Shown: one piece after another, positions 1 through 8,606 of the stretch
Numbering within the stretch: the stretch's first letter is position 1
Layout of the letters: each line of letters starts with the position of its first letter
Assembly: GCA_949927415.1 (NCBI GenBank)
Contig: CATLFB010000005.1
Span: 62,001 to 126,000 of the forward strand
DNA: 64,000 nucleotides
Origin: an uncultured Candidatus Melainabacteria bacterium
GTDB taxonomy: Bacteria; Cyanobacteriota; Vampirovibrionia; Gastranaerophilales; Gastranaerophilaceae
Direction: 5' to 3'
Made by a program: the position numbers and the translations under genes
Notes under the pieces: generated by a model
What the model saw: the letters and a program-made list of their open reading frames with translations, nothing else
The model's database searches: none
What the model was told of the DNA's origin: nothing

Positions 1-1
1 T

Positions 2-1345
2 TCTTCTGAAAAAGGACTCTTTATTTCAAGTGCATGCCCTGTAATCGTTGATTATATAAGGCTTTATATGCCGGAATTCACTAAATACATCACGCCAATC
101 GGGTCTCCCTTAATGACGCATTCTAAAATGCTTAAAGAAACTTTTGGCGAAGATATCTCAATCGTCTTCATCGGCCCCTGTATCGGCAAGAAAAACGAAG
201 TCGAATATTCCGGCCTGTTTGATGTTGCTTTGACGTTTGAAGAACTCAGAATGTGGTTTAATGAAGAAATCATTGACACTACAAAAGTTGCAAAAGACAG
301 CCGCTATCATTTTGTGCCGGATTCTGCTCATGAAGGCACTTTATACCCGATTGACGGAGGAATGAACCAGACTATCAGAAAATCCGGTATTAACGACAAT
401 GTACAGCTTCTGGAAGTTTGCGGTTTGAGTTCTTTGCAAAGAGCGCTGAAAAATCTTGATGTTGAAAAACTCGACAAAACAATATTTATAGAAGCTCTTG
501 CATGCGACGGGGGTTGTGTCGGAGGTCCGTGTATTTCATCTGAAAAAGCAGGAATCACAATGGTTTCTGACATCTTGACAAAAGAGAAAAAGCGCGACGA
601 AATCCCAAAAGAGCCAAAAACCGTCTTTGACTACAATATTGAGCCTAAGAAAATAGTGGATTCGGAATATCCGCTTGAAGACATTCTAAAAACATTGAAA
701 AAAATCGGCAAACACACTGTTGACGATGAATTAAACTGCGGAGGCTGCGGCTATGCGACATGTCGGGATTTGGCAAAAGCGCTTCTGGATGGAGATGCGG
801 AAACTTCCATGTGCGTTTCTTATATGCGAAAAATTGCGATGAGAAAAGCGGCCGCAATGCTTAGATGCATGCCGTCTGCAACCGTTATGGTTGACAGTGA
901 GATGAATATTCTTGAGGCAAATGACGCATTTATGAGAATGTTTACAGGCGACATGTACGACGTTTTTAAAGCGCGTCCGGACGGGCTTGCGGGTGCTGCA
1001 ATCGAGAGAATTATCGATTTTGCGGATATTTTCAAAACAATTCTGGAATCCGGAAAAGATCTGCACAAAGAACGTTTTCCCGTAAATAACCGGCTCTATG
1101 ATATAAGCGCATTTACAATAGAAGAAAACGAAATTGTCGGAGCTGTAATAACAGACGTTACGCAGGCAGAAACCAACAGGGAAAAGATTTCGCAAAAAGC
1201 TCATGAAGTAATTTCCAAAAACATCTCAATTGTTCAGGAAATCGCCTGTTTGCTTGGCGAACACATGGTTGAGACTGAAACTTTGCTGAGTTCAATAGCA
1301 GAGGACTATGAGGAAAGAGAGGACGGCAGGGATGAAACTAAATAA
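2..1345 (+). CDS. Sensory-type [FeFe] hydrogenase with 4Fe-4S and PAS domains (5' end outside window)
   Basis: The reading frame is open from base 2, before the first ATG at 68, so the gene begins upstream of the window. The visible part holds the H-cluster domain of an iron-only hydrogenase: SSACP near the start, FIGPCIGKKNE, then ALACDGGCVGGPC. These match the three cysteine loops in the form seen in group C/D enzymes rather than catalytic group A. A four-cysteine Fe-S motif follows (CGGCGYATC, a later SMC), then a PAS domain starting near ATVMVDSEMNILEAND. H-cluster plus Fe-S plus PAS, with a PP2C phosphatase next downstream, is the known arrangement of putative H2-sensing hydrogenases (HydS, group C). 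I infer that it senses H2 or redox state and signals through the phosphatase. The family is confident; the sensory role is inferred. Confidence 0.88.
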   Translation, partial: SSEKGLFISSACPVIVDYIRLYMPEFTKYITPIGSPLMTHSKMLKETFGEDISIVFIGPCIGKKNEVEYSGLFDVALTFEELRMWFNEEIIDTTKVAKDSRYHFVPDSAHEGTLYPIDGGMNQTIRKSGINDNVQLLEVCGLSSLQRALKNLDVEKLDKTIFIEALACDGGCVGGPCISSEKAGITMVSDILTKEKKRDEIPKEPKTVFDYNIEPKKIVDSEYPLEDILKTLKKIGKHTVDDELNCGGCGYATCRDLAKALLDGDAETSMCVSYMRKIAMRKAAAMLRCMPSATVMVDSEMNILEANDAFMRMFTGDMYDVFKARPDGLAGAAIERIIDFADIFKTILESGKDLHKERFPVNNRLYDISAFTIEENEIVGAVITDVTQAETNREKISQKAHEVISKNISIVQEIACLLGEHMVETETLLSSIAEDYEEREDGRDETK

Positions 1346-1489
1346 GCGAATACCTATAAATACGTTAAGATAATGATTAAGCTTCGCCATTAAGTTTGGC
1401 TAATAATTAACAATTTACAGGCACAGCATTTGAAATCAACTTATTTACTTATTCCCCTATTCACTTATTCACTTGAAAAAGGATAACCA

Positions 1490-2653
1490 ATGTTTATAGA
1501 TATCGACTGTAACCAAATGAAAAAATACAACCAAAACGCCTACGGGGACTATTTTGTTTCCAAAAGATACCCTGACGAGGCGCGCCTGATTGCCGTGCTT
1601 TCAGACGGTTTGGGCAGCGGAATCAAGGCAAACATTCTTTCCTGTATGACGGCAACCATGCTTTTGCAGTTTATTGAAAACGGCCAAATTCCGATTAGGA
1701 AAGCCGCCGAAATCGTCATGAACTCGCTTCCTGTCTGCAAAGTACGCCGTATTAGTTACTCAACCTTTTCAGCCATCGACTGCGATGATTACGGCAATGC
1801 CAAAATTGTTGAAGAAGGCAACCCGGAATTCTTGTGGATACGCGATAACGAGGTTATAACGCCGGAATATGAAACAATCCAGTCAAAAACCTTCAAAAAC
1901 CGGCGTATGAAAGTTTATAAGCTTAAACTGAAACTTGGCGACCGCCTGATTTTTTGTTCGGATGGCGTGACACAGTCGGGCCTTGGCGGCGGCAGGCTTA
2001 AACTCGGACTTAGACGAGAAGGCTTGATTGTGCTTGTTCAGGACAAATTAAGAGAGCATCCTGATGTGTCGAGTTCAGAGTTGTCGCAATATATTGTCAA
2101 TCAGGCGCGAAACATCGAAACCGACCGCAATCCCAAAGACGATATTTCCGCATGCGTCCTGTATTTCAGAGAACCGCGCGAATCGCTTGTTTTTACGGGT
2201 CCCCCGTATCATCAGCAAAAGGATGCGGAGTATGCAAAACTTTTTGACAATTTCAAAGGTAAAAAAGCAATCGCAGGCGGCACAACCGCAAACCTGATTT
2301 CCCGAGAACTTAACCGCCCGATAACAATGGATACGACAATAAGTATCGGAAAACTTCCGGCATGTTCTTACATGGACGGCGTTGACCTTGTGACAGAAGG
2401 GATTCTGACACTCACCAAAACGCTTGAATATCTGGAATCAGGCACTTCAGATATTGACAACGCGGCAGGAAAACTGGTAAAATTCTTATTAGACAGCGAC
2501 TGCATAAGTTTCATGGTTGGAGCAAAACTTAATCAGGCGCACTATGATCCGGCGCTTCCGATAGAAATCGAGATTCGCAAAAATATCATAAAAAAAATGG
2601 CATGCGTGCTTCAAGAGAAGTATTTTAAAAAGGTGAATATCCAATATATGTAA
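1490..2653 (+). CDS. SpoIIE/PP2C-family serine phosphatase
   Basis: A 387-residue protein. The N-terminal half is a PP2C/SpoIIE phosphatase: LSDGLGSGIKA supplies the first metal-binding Asp, and FCSDGV and PKDDISA supply the later acidic metal ligands. The C-terminal half (KAIAGGTTANLISREL onward) resembles the extension found on SpoIIE-like proteins next to sensory hydrogenases. No membrane segment is visible, so it should be cytosolic. It lies 144 bases after the PAS-hydrogenase and before a [2Fe-2S] protein, so I infer that it is the output of the hydrogenase sensor and dephosphorylates an unidentified Ser/Thr-phosphorylated partner. No matching kinase is next to it. Confidence 0.85.
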   Translation: MFIDIDCNQMKKYNQNAYGDYFVSKRYPDEARLIAVLSDGLGSGIKANILSCMTATMLLQFIENGQIPIRKAAEIVMNSLPVCKVRRISYSTFSAIDCDDYGNAKIVEEGNPEFLWIRDNEVITPEYETIQSKTFKNRRMKVYKLKLKLGDRLIFCSDGVTQSGLGGGRLKLGLRREGLIVLVQDKLREHPDVSSSELSQYIVNQARNIETDRNPKDDISACVLYFREPRESLVFTGPPYHQQKDAEYAKLFDNFKGKKAIAGGTTANLISRELNRPITMDTTISIGKLPACSYMDGVDLVTEGILTLTKTLEYLESGTSDIDNAAGKLVKFLLDSDCISFMVGAKLNQAHYDPALPIEIEIRKNIIKKMACVLQEKYFKKVNIQYM

Positions 2654-2745
2654 GTGAAATGTGAAATGATACAAATGAAAAGACCTTATCGGTGAGCGAA
2701 ACTCACGAAACAGACCTTTCACCTCTCACTTCTCACCTTTCACTT
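2652..2745. repeat. Intergenic heptamer inverted repeat, copy R1 (short form)
   Basis: The left arm carries GTGAAAT-type units and the right arm carries TCACCTC, TCACTTC, TCACCTT and TCACTT in tandem. The arms can pair across a centre of about 40 bases that includes GACCTTATCGG and CAGACC. This is the shortest of five related copies in the window. A degenerate stretch at about 1429-1475 (repeated TATTCACT units) may be a sixth. Confidence 0.75.
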
Positions 2746-2809
2746 AAAAAAAAATGACTGAAAAAATTTTATAATAGTTGACGGGAATCGTCAGAGAGGA
2801 TAGAAAAAT

Positions 2810-3073
2810 ATGGCAGAAAAAGTTAGTGTAAAAGTATGTTTAGGAACAACCTGTTTTGTAATGGGTTCAGCGAATTTACAGGAACTCATTGAAATGGTTC
2901 CGAAAAAATATGGCGAAAAAGTTGATGTATCAGGCGTTCCCTGCCTCGGGCTCTGCTCTATTGACTGGGAATTTTCAAAAGCACCTTATGTAAAAGTTGA
3001 TGATGAAGTTATCAAAGAAGCAACTGTTGAAAAGGTTCTCAAAGCAATCGACGAAAAACTCGCAGCAAAATAA
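2810..3073 (+). CDS. Thioredoxin-fold [2Fe-2S] ferredoxin (NuoE-like)
   Basis: An 87-residue protein with the four-cysteine pattern of thioredoxin-like [2Fe-2S] ferredoxins: C10 and C15 (CLGTTC), then C45 and C49 (CLGLC). It is only the Fe-S domain; the helical N-terminal part of full NuoE/HydC proteins is absent. Such small proteins recur in [FeFe] hydrogenase loci as electron-transfer or sensing subunits. It lies between the sensory hydrogenase/phosphatase pair and the group B-like hydrogenase and ends in its own terminator. A TATAAT box (2770-2775) and an AGAGAGGAT ribosome site precede it, which suggests separate transcription from the phosphatase. Confidence 0.85.
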   Translation: MAEKVSVKVCLGTTCFVMGSANLQELIEMVPKKYGEKVDVSGVPCLGLCSIDWEFSKAPYVKVDDEVIKEATVEKVLKAIDEKLAAK

Positions 3074-3078
3074 GTTTT

Positions 3079-3110
3079 AAAAAACCCTCACCGGTGAGTG
3101 AGGGTTTTTT
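3079..3110. terminator. Bidirectional intrinsic terminator
   Basis: A perfect 13-bp stem (AAAAAACCCTCAC with GTGAGGGTTTTTT) around a 6-base loop, with A and T runs on both sides. It serves the [2Fe-2S] gene and the convergent gene ending at 3116. Confidence 0.93.
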
Positions 3111-3115
3111 ATTAG

Positions 3116-3622
3116 TTAATCTAAAAATTCAGCGTTCTTGAAAATCGGGTCTTTGCCAATTAGTTCAGTTCTGTCTGCTTTCGCTTTATCCGTTACTGCC
3201 CAGTATATTCTGTCAAATATGCTGTTCTTGCCTCTTTCGCAGGCTGTTAATGTATCAAATTTGTCCTTTTTCGCCAATTTGTTCAAACATTCTAAGCCTG
3301 TTTCTGTAGTAATATCCTGATGTTTGAAAATATTTAGGAGTTTTACAAGCTTGTTGGTAATTTTTTCAGGAGTCATATTTAAAAGTTTGTTTTTGCCAGT
3401 TTTTGTGAGCGTACAGCTGTGTTAAACGTCTTGAAGTTTTGTTTTGGTGCTGGCATAAATGTCAATTACACCATCACTGTCATCCAAATGAAAAGTATAA
3501 GGTGTTTTTTGCGTTTTCTCTTCAAACATTTGCGCCACCTGATTCCACATGCGTTTGTTTGATTTAACATTCGACAAATCAAGTCTTGCCGTAAAATTTA
3601 TGTTGTTATCGTTTGTAATCAT
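3116..3622 (-). pseudogene. Hypothetical gene interrupted by an in-frame TAA
   Basis: Two minus-strand open frames (3422-3622, 66 codons; 3116-3376, 86 codons) lie in the same frame. They are separated by one TAA at 3422-3424 and 15 further sense codons reading HSCTLTKTGKNKLLN. Removing the stop gives one 168-residue protein. The N-terminal part starts with INFTARLDLS, a leader style shared by other proteins here. The AGGAGG-like ribosome site lies only before 3622; the downstream ATG at 3376 has none. I read this as one gene broken by a nonsense change, although two coupled small genes or read-through are possible. Function unknown. Confidence 0.6.
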
Positions 3623-3713
3623 CAGATTAACCTCCTGTGCATCAAAAGTTCAAAAATCCTGATTATTGCTCAAATGTGAAGAAAAATTTACAAACCTCTC
3701 AGTTGCGATTTTT

Positions 3714-3742
3714 TTGAAAAATTTCTATGTTCATGCGATAAT
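3714..3742 (+). promoter_or_regulatory. Sigma-70-type promoter for the group B-like hydrogenase
   Basis: TTGAAA, 17-base spacer, GATAAT. The expected start is near 3750, about 30 bases before the ATG at 3781, which has GAGGTG as its ribosome site. Confidence 0.6.
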
Positions 3743-3780
3743 ATTGCTATCAATAAAAGAATAGTAAAGAGGTGTAAAAT

Positions 3781-5265
3781 ATGGCAATGAACATAAGCCC
3801 CCAAAGACAGACATCACACTTAAAAAGAGAAATTCTGGTAAGACTTATCAGAGCATTTTTGAGTGATAATTTTGAAGAAAAAACAAGACTAATCCCATAC
3901 GATATGCGTCCGAAAGGCCATGAAGTTCCTTACAGATGCTGTATCTATAAAGAACGCGCAATTCTGCGTGACAGAACAGTTGCAGGCCTCGGCCATTCAA
4001 TTGAAGAAACCGATGACAGCGAACTTCTTTCAAATCTGGCTGAAAAAGCGCTCTCGCGTAAAGAACCCGAACAGAACCCGCTGACCGTTTTGACAACCGC
4101 CTGCAAAGGATGCGTTCCGGCAAGAATCTACGTTACAGATTTATGTCAGGGATGTGTCGCAAGACCTTGCGTAAACACTTGTAAATTCGGCGCAATCAGT
4201 GTTATCAACGGCAAATCCGTAATTGACCCCGCAAAATGCAAAAACTGCGGAATGTGCGCTCAGGTCTGCCCTTATCAGGCAATCCAGAAAATCATCGTTC
4301 CTTGCGAAAATGCCTGCCCTGTGGGCGCAATTACAAAAGGCGATGACGGCTATGCGCAAATAGATTTTGAAAAATGCATTTCCTGCGGAAAATGCGTTGC
4401 GGCTTGTCCTTTCGGAGCAGTTCATGAAAAAAGCCAGATTATTGATGTTCTCAAAAGCATCAAAGACGATAAAAAACAGGTAATTGCAATGGTTGCACCC
4501 GCAATGTTCGGCCAGCTTCCATGCACTCCGGCCCAGTTGAAACAGGCGATTATGAAGCTTGGTTTTGACGATGTCTACGAAGTTGCGCAGGGCGCTGATA
4601 TCACAACAAAAACTGAAGCCGCAGAATTCGTTGAAAGACTTGAAAAAGGCGAAGAATTCATGACAACATCATGCTGTGCCGGCTACAACGAACTTGTGGA
4701 CAAACATATCCCGGAAATGAAACCTTTCCGCTCAGACACAAAAACTCCGATGTACTACACGGCCGAAATCGTGAAAAAAGAACATCCGGATGCAGTTACG
4801 GTATTTTTCAGCCCATGCGTTGCAAAACGCCGCGAAGCGCTTAAAAATCCGAACGTTGACTATGTTTTGAACTACGAAGAAGTCGGCGCATGGTTTATCG
4901 CACTTGGAATTCAGGTTGCAGAATGCGACGAAAGCAGTTTCAAAACGGAATCTTCTGCCGAAGCAAGAAATTATGCCGTAATCGGCGGTGTCGCAAAAGC
5001 TGTTCAGACCGTTCTTCCGGAAGAAATCCCGGCACATCCGGTGATTATCGACGGCTTGAACAAACAATCAATCAGAGATTTGAAAAAATACGCCAAAAAC
5101 GGTATGTGCGAACTCGGAAACCTGATTGAAGTAATGTCCTGTCAGGGCGGCTGTCTTGGCGGAAACGCAACCGTCAACGCTTACAAACCGGCGCTCAAAC
5201 AGTTGACAAATTACGTCAATTCAAGCGATTCGATTGTTAAAGAAGCGCAAAAAGTTGAAAAGTAA
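3781..5265 (+). CDS. [FeFe] hydrogenase, group B-like, monomeric with ferredoxin domains
   Basis: A 494-residue enzyme for reversible H2 production or uptake. The N-terminal half is rich in Fe-S ligands (CKGC, CQGC..RPCVNTC, CKNCGMCAQVCP, CENACP, CISCGKCVAACP), giving several [4Fe-4S] clusters that wire electrons to the active site. The H-cluster domain has TTSCCAGY (about 295-302), FSPCVAKRRE with C346, and MSCQGGC with C454 and C458. These are the variant loop sequences of group B enzymes; group A has SCCPAW and MPC. No signal peptide, so cytosolic and probably ferredoxin-linked. It has its own promoter and terminator, so it is a separate unit from the sensory hydrogenase upstream. Co-location suggests that the upstream module regulates it (inference). 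Confidence 0.9.
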   Translation: MAMNISPQRQTSHLKREILVRLIRAFLSDNFEEKTRLIPYDMRPKGHEVPYRCCIYKERAILRDRTVAGLGHSIEETDDSELLSNLAEKALSRKEPEQNPLTVLTTACKGCVPARIYVTDLCQGCVARPCVNTCKFGAISVINGKSVIDPAKCKNCGMCAQVCPYQAIQKIIVPCENACPVGAITKGDDGYAQIDFEKCISCGKCVAACPFGAVHEKSQIIDVLKSIKDDKKQVIAMVAPAMFGQLPCTPAQLKQAIMKLGFDDVYEVAQGADITTKTEAAEFVERLEKGEEFMTTSCCAGYNELVDKHIPEMKPFRSDTKTPMYYTAEIVKKEHPDAVTVFFSPCVAKRREALKNPNVDYVLNYEEVGAWFIALGIQVAECDESSFKTESSAEARNYAVIGGVAKAVQTVLPEEIPAHPVIIDGLNKQSIRDLKKYAKNGMCELGNLIEVMSCQGGCLGGNATVNAYKPALKQLTNYVNSSDSIVKEAQKVEK

Positions 5266-5290
5266 ATTAATTTAATACAGAAATCTAAAC

Positions 5291-5324
5291 ACAAAAAGTC
5301 CTGAAGAAATTCGGGGCTTTTTGT
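5291..5324 (+). terminator. Intrinsic terminator after the hydrogenase
   Basis: A 15-bp stem (two G-U pairs) closed by a GAAA tetraloop, ending in CTTTTTGT. It lies 25 bases after the stop codon. Confidence 0.88.
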
Positions 5325-5330
5325 TTGTAA

Positions 5331-5336
5331 TATAAT
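5331..5336 (+). promoter_or_regulatory. -10 box of dxr, leaderless geometry
   Basis: TATAAT ends exactly 6 bases before the ATG at 5343. There is no Shine-Dalgarno in the gap, so the transcript probably starts at the ATG itself. No good -35 box is visible. Confidence 0.5.
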
Positions 5337-5342
5337 AAATTT

Positions 5343-6494
5343 ATGGAAAAGAAGAGAAAAATAAGCATCATCGGTTCAACCGGTTCAATCGGCACGCAGG
5401 CTCTGGAAGTTATCGAAAAACTTCATGATAAATTTGAGATAATAGCGCTTGCGGGCGGTAATAATGTCGAACTTTTGAAAAAACAGGCTGAAAAATTCAA
5501 GCCGAAATATGTTTGCCACAATTCTGCATCTCCCTTGAACGGAGCGGACCGGGGGAAAGATATAAAAATTCTCCATGGCGCAGACGGCCTAGATGAAATC
5601 TGTTCAAACAAGGAAAACGACATAATCCTTGTCGCATGTTCAGGTAAAATCGGGCTAAAACCAACCTTAAAGGCTATTGAAAACGGAATTGATATCGCAC
5701 TTGCAAACAAAGAAACGTTAGTAATGGCAGGCGATATAGTAATGAAAAAGGCGCACGAAAAAGGCGTGAATATAATTCCCGTTGACAGCGAACACTGCGC
5801 AATCCACCAGTGCATAAAAGACATTAATCAGGTCGAAAAGCTTATTATTACAGCAAGCGGCGGCCCGTTTCTTCACAAAACCATTGATGAAATGAAACAA
5901 GCAACGGTGAAAGAAGCGCTTGCGCATCCGCGTTGGAATATGGGCCGAAAGATTACCGTTGACAGCGCAACTCTGATGAACAAGGGGCTGGAAATCATTG
6001 AGGCTCACCATCTTTTTGGAATAGATTATGACGATATTGAGGTTGTTGTGCACCCGCAAAGCATTGTGCATTCTGCAATTGAGTACAAAGACGGAAGCGT
6101 TGTCGCACAAATCGGCCTTCCGAGCATGCATATTCCGATACAGTATGCGATTTCATACCCGGAAAGGTTTGAGGGGATAAAGTCAAAAAGTTTTAGTTTT
6201 GCTGATGCCGCAAGGCTTGATTTTGAAAAGCCGGATTTTGAGAAGTTTCCCTCGGTCAAACTGGCCTATCAGGCCGGCAAAACAGGCGGAACGGCCACAG
6301 TTTGCCTGAATGCAGCAAATGAAGAGGCTGTTTTTGCATTTTTGGAAGGAAAAATTAAGCTGTATCAGATTTATGAAATTACAAAGCAGATTTTTGACTC
6401 CCATGAAGTTATCCAAAATCCCACAATAGATGAGATTTTCGCGGTCGATGAGGCGGTTCGAAAACTTACAAAAGATTTGATACAGAATATGTAA
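5343..6494 (+). CDS. dxr: 1-deoxy-D-xylulose 5-phosphate reductoisomerase
   Basis: A 383-residue enzyme of the MEP isoprenoid pathway. It converts 1-deoxy-D-xylulose 5-phosphate to 2-C-methyl-D-erythritol 4-phosphate with NADPH. The NADPH loop GSTGSIG is at residues 11-17. ALANKETLVMAG, PVDSEHCAIHQC, ASGGPF, HPRWNMGRKITVDSATLMNKGLE and HPQSIVHS follow in the usual order and cover the metal and substrate sites. Length is normal. The start is set by ATG 5343 directly after a -10 box, with no ribosome site, so translation is probably leaderless. It is transcribed alone and converges on the methyltransferase operon downstream. Confidence 0.96.
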   Translation: MEKKRKISIIGSTGSIGTQALEVIEKLHDKFEIIALAGGNNVELLKKQAEKFKPKYVCHNSASPLNGADRGKDIKILHGADGLDEICSNKENDIILVACSGKIGLKPTLKAIENGIDIALANKETLVMAGDIVMKKAHEKGVNIIPVDSEHCAIHQCIKDINQVEKLIITASGGPFLHKTIDEMKQATVKEALAHPRWNMGRKITVDSATLMNKGLEIIEAHHLFGIDYDDIEVVVHPQSIVHSAIEYKDGSVVAQIGLPSMHIPIQYAISYPERFEGIKSKSFSFADAARLDFEKPDFEKFPSVKLAYQAGKTGGTATVCLNAANEEAVFAFLEGKIKLYQIYEITKQIFDSHEVIQNPTIDEIFAVDEAVRKLTKDLIQNM

Positions 6495-6612
6495 GAATTT
6501 TTTGAAACTGCGTAGTTCGAGATTTTTTATAGTGTAATTTTGGTTGATTTTAAAATTTGCAGAAGTAAAAATAACTTCGCATTATATATAACAGATTTAT
6601 GAGTTAAATAAT

Positions 6613-7182
6613 TTATCTCAGCTTTCTTGCAAGCGAAAGCCCTGCAGGAAGCGTCAGAACAGTGTTTTCGTAATCAGCATGCGCACCTATCGCCTCAATA
6701 AACGGCTGCACTTTCTCCCGGTGCGACAAAACATTGTCCACTGCCAAAATTCCGCCGGCCACAAGGTGCGGATGTATAAGTTCAAAATATCGCAAAGTTT
6801 CGCTCTTGTTCGCGTCGATAAATACAAAGTCGAACTTCTCATCTTCCGGCAAATATTCCAAAATTTTGATTGCAGAACCTTCTACAGTTGTTATCACATC
6901 CAAAACCCCGCATTTTGCAAAGTTTTCGCGCGCCGGCTCGATTCTTTTGGCGTAAAATTCAACGGTTTTTAATTTTCCGCCCGTTTCTTTCAAGGCTTTC
7001 CCTATCCAGATGCCGGAATAGCCGTTTGAGGTGCCAAGTTCAAGAACGCTTTGTGATTTTGCCGTGCGTATTAAAAGGTTCAGAAATTCACCGGTGACAC
7101 GCGCAACATTCCAAAATTGTTTTTGCGTTTTTTCAAGCTCTATAAGCGTTTCCTGCGTTGTTTTGTCGAAATTTTCTATCAT
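6613..7182 (-). CDS. Class I SAM-dependent O-methyltransferase
   Basis: A 189-residue methyltransferase of the bacterial catechol-O-methyltransferase-like family (YrrM/TrmR type). The SAM-binding motif is LELGTSNGYSGIWIG. FDFVFIDANKSE carries the acidic metal-binding pair, and AGGILAVDNVLSHR is the typical DNV motif. Substrates in this family range from phenolic compounds to tRNA wobble uridine, and the sequence does not decide between them. The ATG overlaps the stop of the beta-propeller gene by four bases, so it is the last gene of the grpE-dnaJ-propeller-methyltransferase run. Confidence 0.85.
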   Translation of the reverse strand: MIENFDKTTQETLIELEKTQKQFWNVARVTGEFLNLLIRTAKSQSVLELGTSNGYSGIWIGKALKETGGKLKTVEFYAKRIEPARENFAKCGVLDVITTVEGSAIKILEYLPEDEKFDFVFIDANKSETLRYFELIHPHLVAGGILAVDNVLSHREKVQPFIEAIGAHADYENTVLTLPAGLSLARKLR

Positions 7183-8606
7183 TTGTTTATCTTCTTCACA
7201 TTGTCAACCACGACGATTGAATTTATAGGGATTTCAACCGAATTTGTCTTGACGATTTTTTTCATACCCAAATCCAAAATCGTATATTTTTTTGCTTTTG
7301 TGTCAGTTACAATTGCAAGATTTGTGTCGTCGATTCTGAAAATCTTTGTTGAAAAACCGTTTGTGCCAAGTTTGATAACATCTGTAAGCTGGTCATTTTT
7401 CGTATCGATTACGCAGATTTCGTTGTTGACGGCGCCCAGAATGTACAATTTGTCATGCCATACAAGCATGTCAATCGGTTTTTCTGTAATATCTGTTTCG
7501 CCGATAAATCCGATTGTCTTATAATCTATTATCGCAAGCCGGTTTTTCGTGCGGCTTGTTATGTAAATTTTGTTGTTTGCGTATGCGATTTTGGATGTGT
7601 TCGGAAATTTGCCGATTTCACGCAAAAGATAATCGTTATCCAATTCCACAACCCAGATTTCGTTGGATTTTTTGTCCACATAGAAAAGTTTTGTACCGTC
7701 TTCGCTAAGTGTCAATTTTTCGCACATTCCGTTCAGCTTAAGCTGTTTTTTCAACGTCATTGTCTCAAGCGAAAGTACGTAAATGCTTGCGTCTTCAGGG
7801 CTTGCAATGTATGCAATTTTTGCATTCTTGTCAATAATTATTTCATCCGGCTGCGTGCTCAAATTTATTTGTTTAATGATTTGTTCGTCTGCAAGCGAAA
7901 TTACATCAACTGATTTTTTGTTGTAAGACGATACAAGCAAAAATTTTCCGTCATAACCCTTCATTGAAATCGGAATATTTTCCTGCGAAAGCGCGTATTC
8001 AGGCGTCAGTTTTGAAGGGTTCACGACTTGAATATTTTTGGTGAAATTTGTTGTTGCATAAATGGTTTTGTTTTTCAAAACCGGAATCAGTGCTAGTGAA
8101 TTCACTATAGAATTATTCTTCTTTACCGGTGCAATAATTTTTAATGTCGGGTCATGCAGGGTTGCAATCTGAAGGTTTCCGATTATTCCTTTGATATTAT
8201 CCGGCACAAGAAGTCCGCGAGGAACAAGCATATCCTGCGGCAAAAGTCCTGATTTAATCTGATGCGGCGGGTTTTGAAGTTTTATGATACTCTTTCTCCC
8301 GTCGTTTGTTTCGATAACTTTCAGCAAAACAAAATCGTTGTTAAGTATTACAACATCCGGTTTTTGGGCTAAAGTCTTCCCGGCTGGAATTGTTTCTTTT
8401 ATCGCAAGGGTTTCGGGATTAATGATGCGCGCCGGAATCACGGGAAGGTAAATTGTATTGTCAGGTAGGATGATAACCCCGTCAAAGCGGAAGTTTGTCT
8501 GCGGAAAATCTTTGCTCACCAAAGTTTGGACATCCGCCGGAAGCTGTGCTGCGTTTGCGCAGCCTGCTGCTAAAAACATTGCCAATACAATTAAAAATTT
8601 CTGCAT
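7179..8606 (-). CDS. Secreted beta-propeller (YncE-like) lipoprotein
   Basis: A 475-residue exported protein. The N-terminus is a short hydrophobic signal ending in LAAGC, a good lipobox, although cleavage after ANA is an alternative. The mature part shows repeating blades of about 40 residues with the pattern of a 7-bladed propeller (IIIDKNAKIAYIASPEDASIYVLSLETM, LTLSEDGTKLFYVDKKSNEIWVVEL and similar, each shown here in short segments). Such proteins act as binding scaffolds in the cell envelope; no catalytic residues are evident. The start is coupled to dnaJ through a TAATG overlap, which is an odd pairing for a surface protein and may reflect shared stress control. Confidence 0.72.
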   Translation of the reverse strand: MQKFLIVLAMFLAAGCANAAQLPADVQTLVSKDFPQTNFRFDGVIILPDNTIYLPVIPARIINPETLAIKETIPAGKTLAQKPDVVILNNDFVLLKVIETNDGRKSIIKLQNPPHQIKSGLLPQDMLVPRGLLVPDNIKGIIGNLQIATLHDPTLKIIAPVKKNNSIVNSLALIPVLKNKTIYATTNFTKNIQVVNPSKLTPEYALSQENIPISMKGYDGKFLLVSSYNKKSVDVISLADEQIIKQINLSTQPDEIIIDKNAKIAYIASPEDASIYVLSLETMTLKKQLKLNGMCEKLTLSEDGTKLFYVDKKSNEIWVVELDNDYLLREIGKFPNTSKIAYANNKIYITSRTKNRLAIIDYKTIGFIGETDITEKPIDMLVWHDKLYILGAVNNEICVIDTKNDQLTDVIKLGTNGFSTKIFRIDDTNLAIVTDTKAKKYTILDLGMKKIVKTNSVEIPINSIVVVDNVKKINK

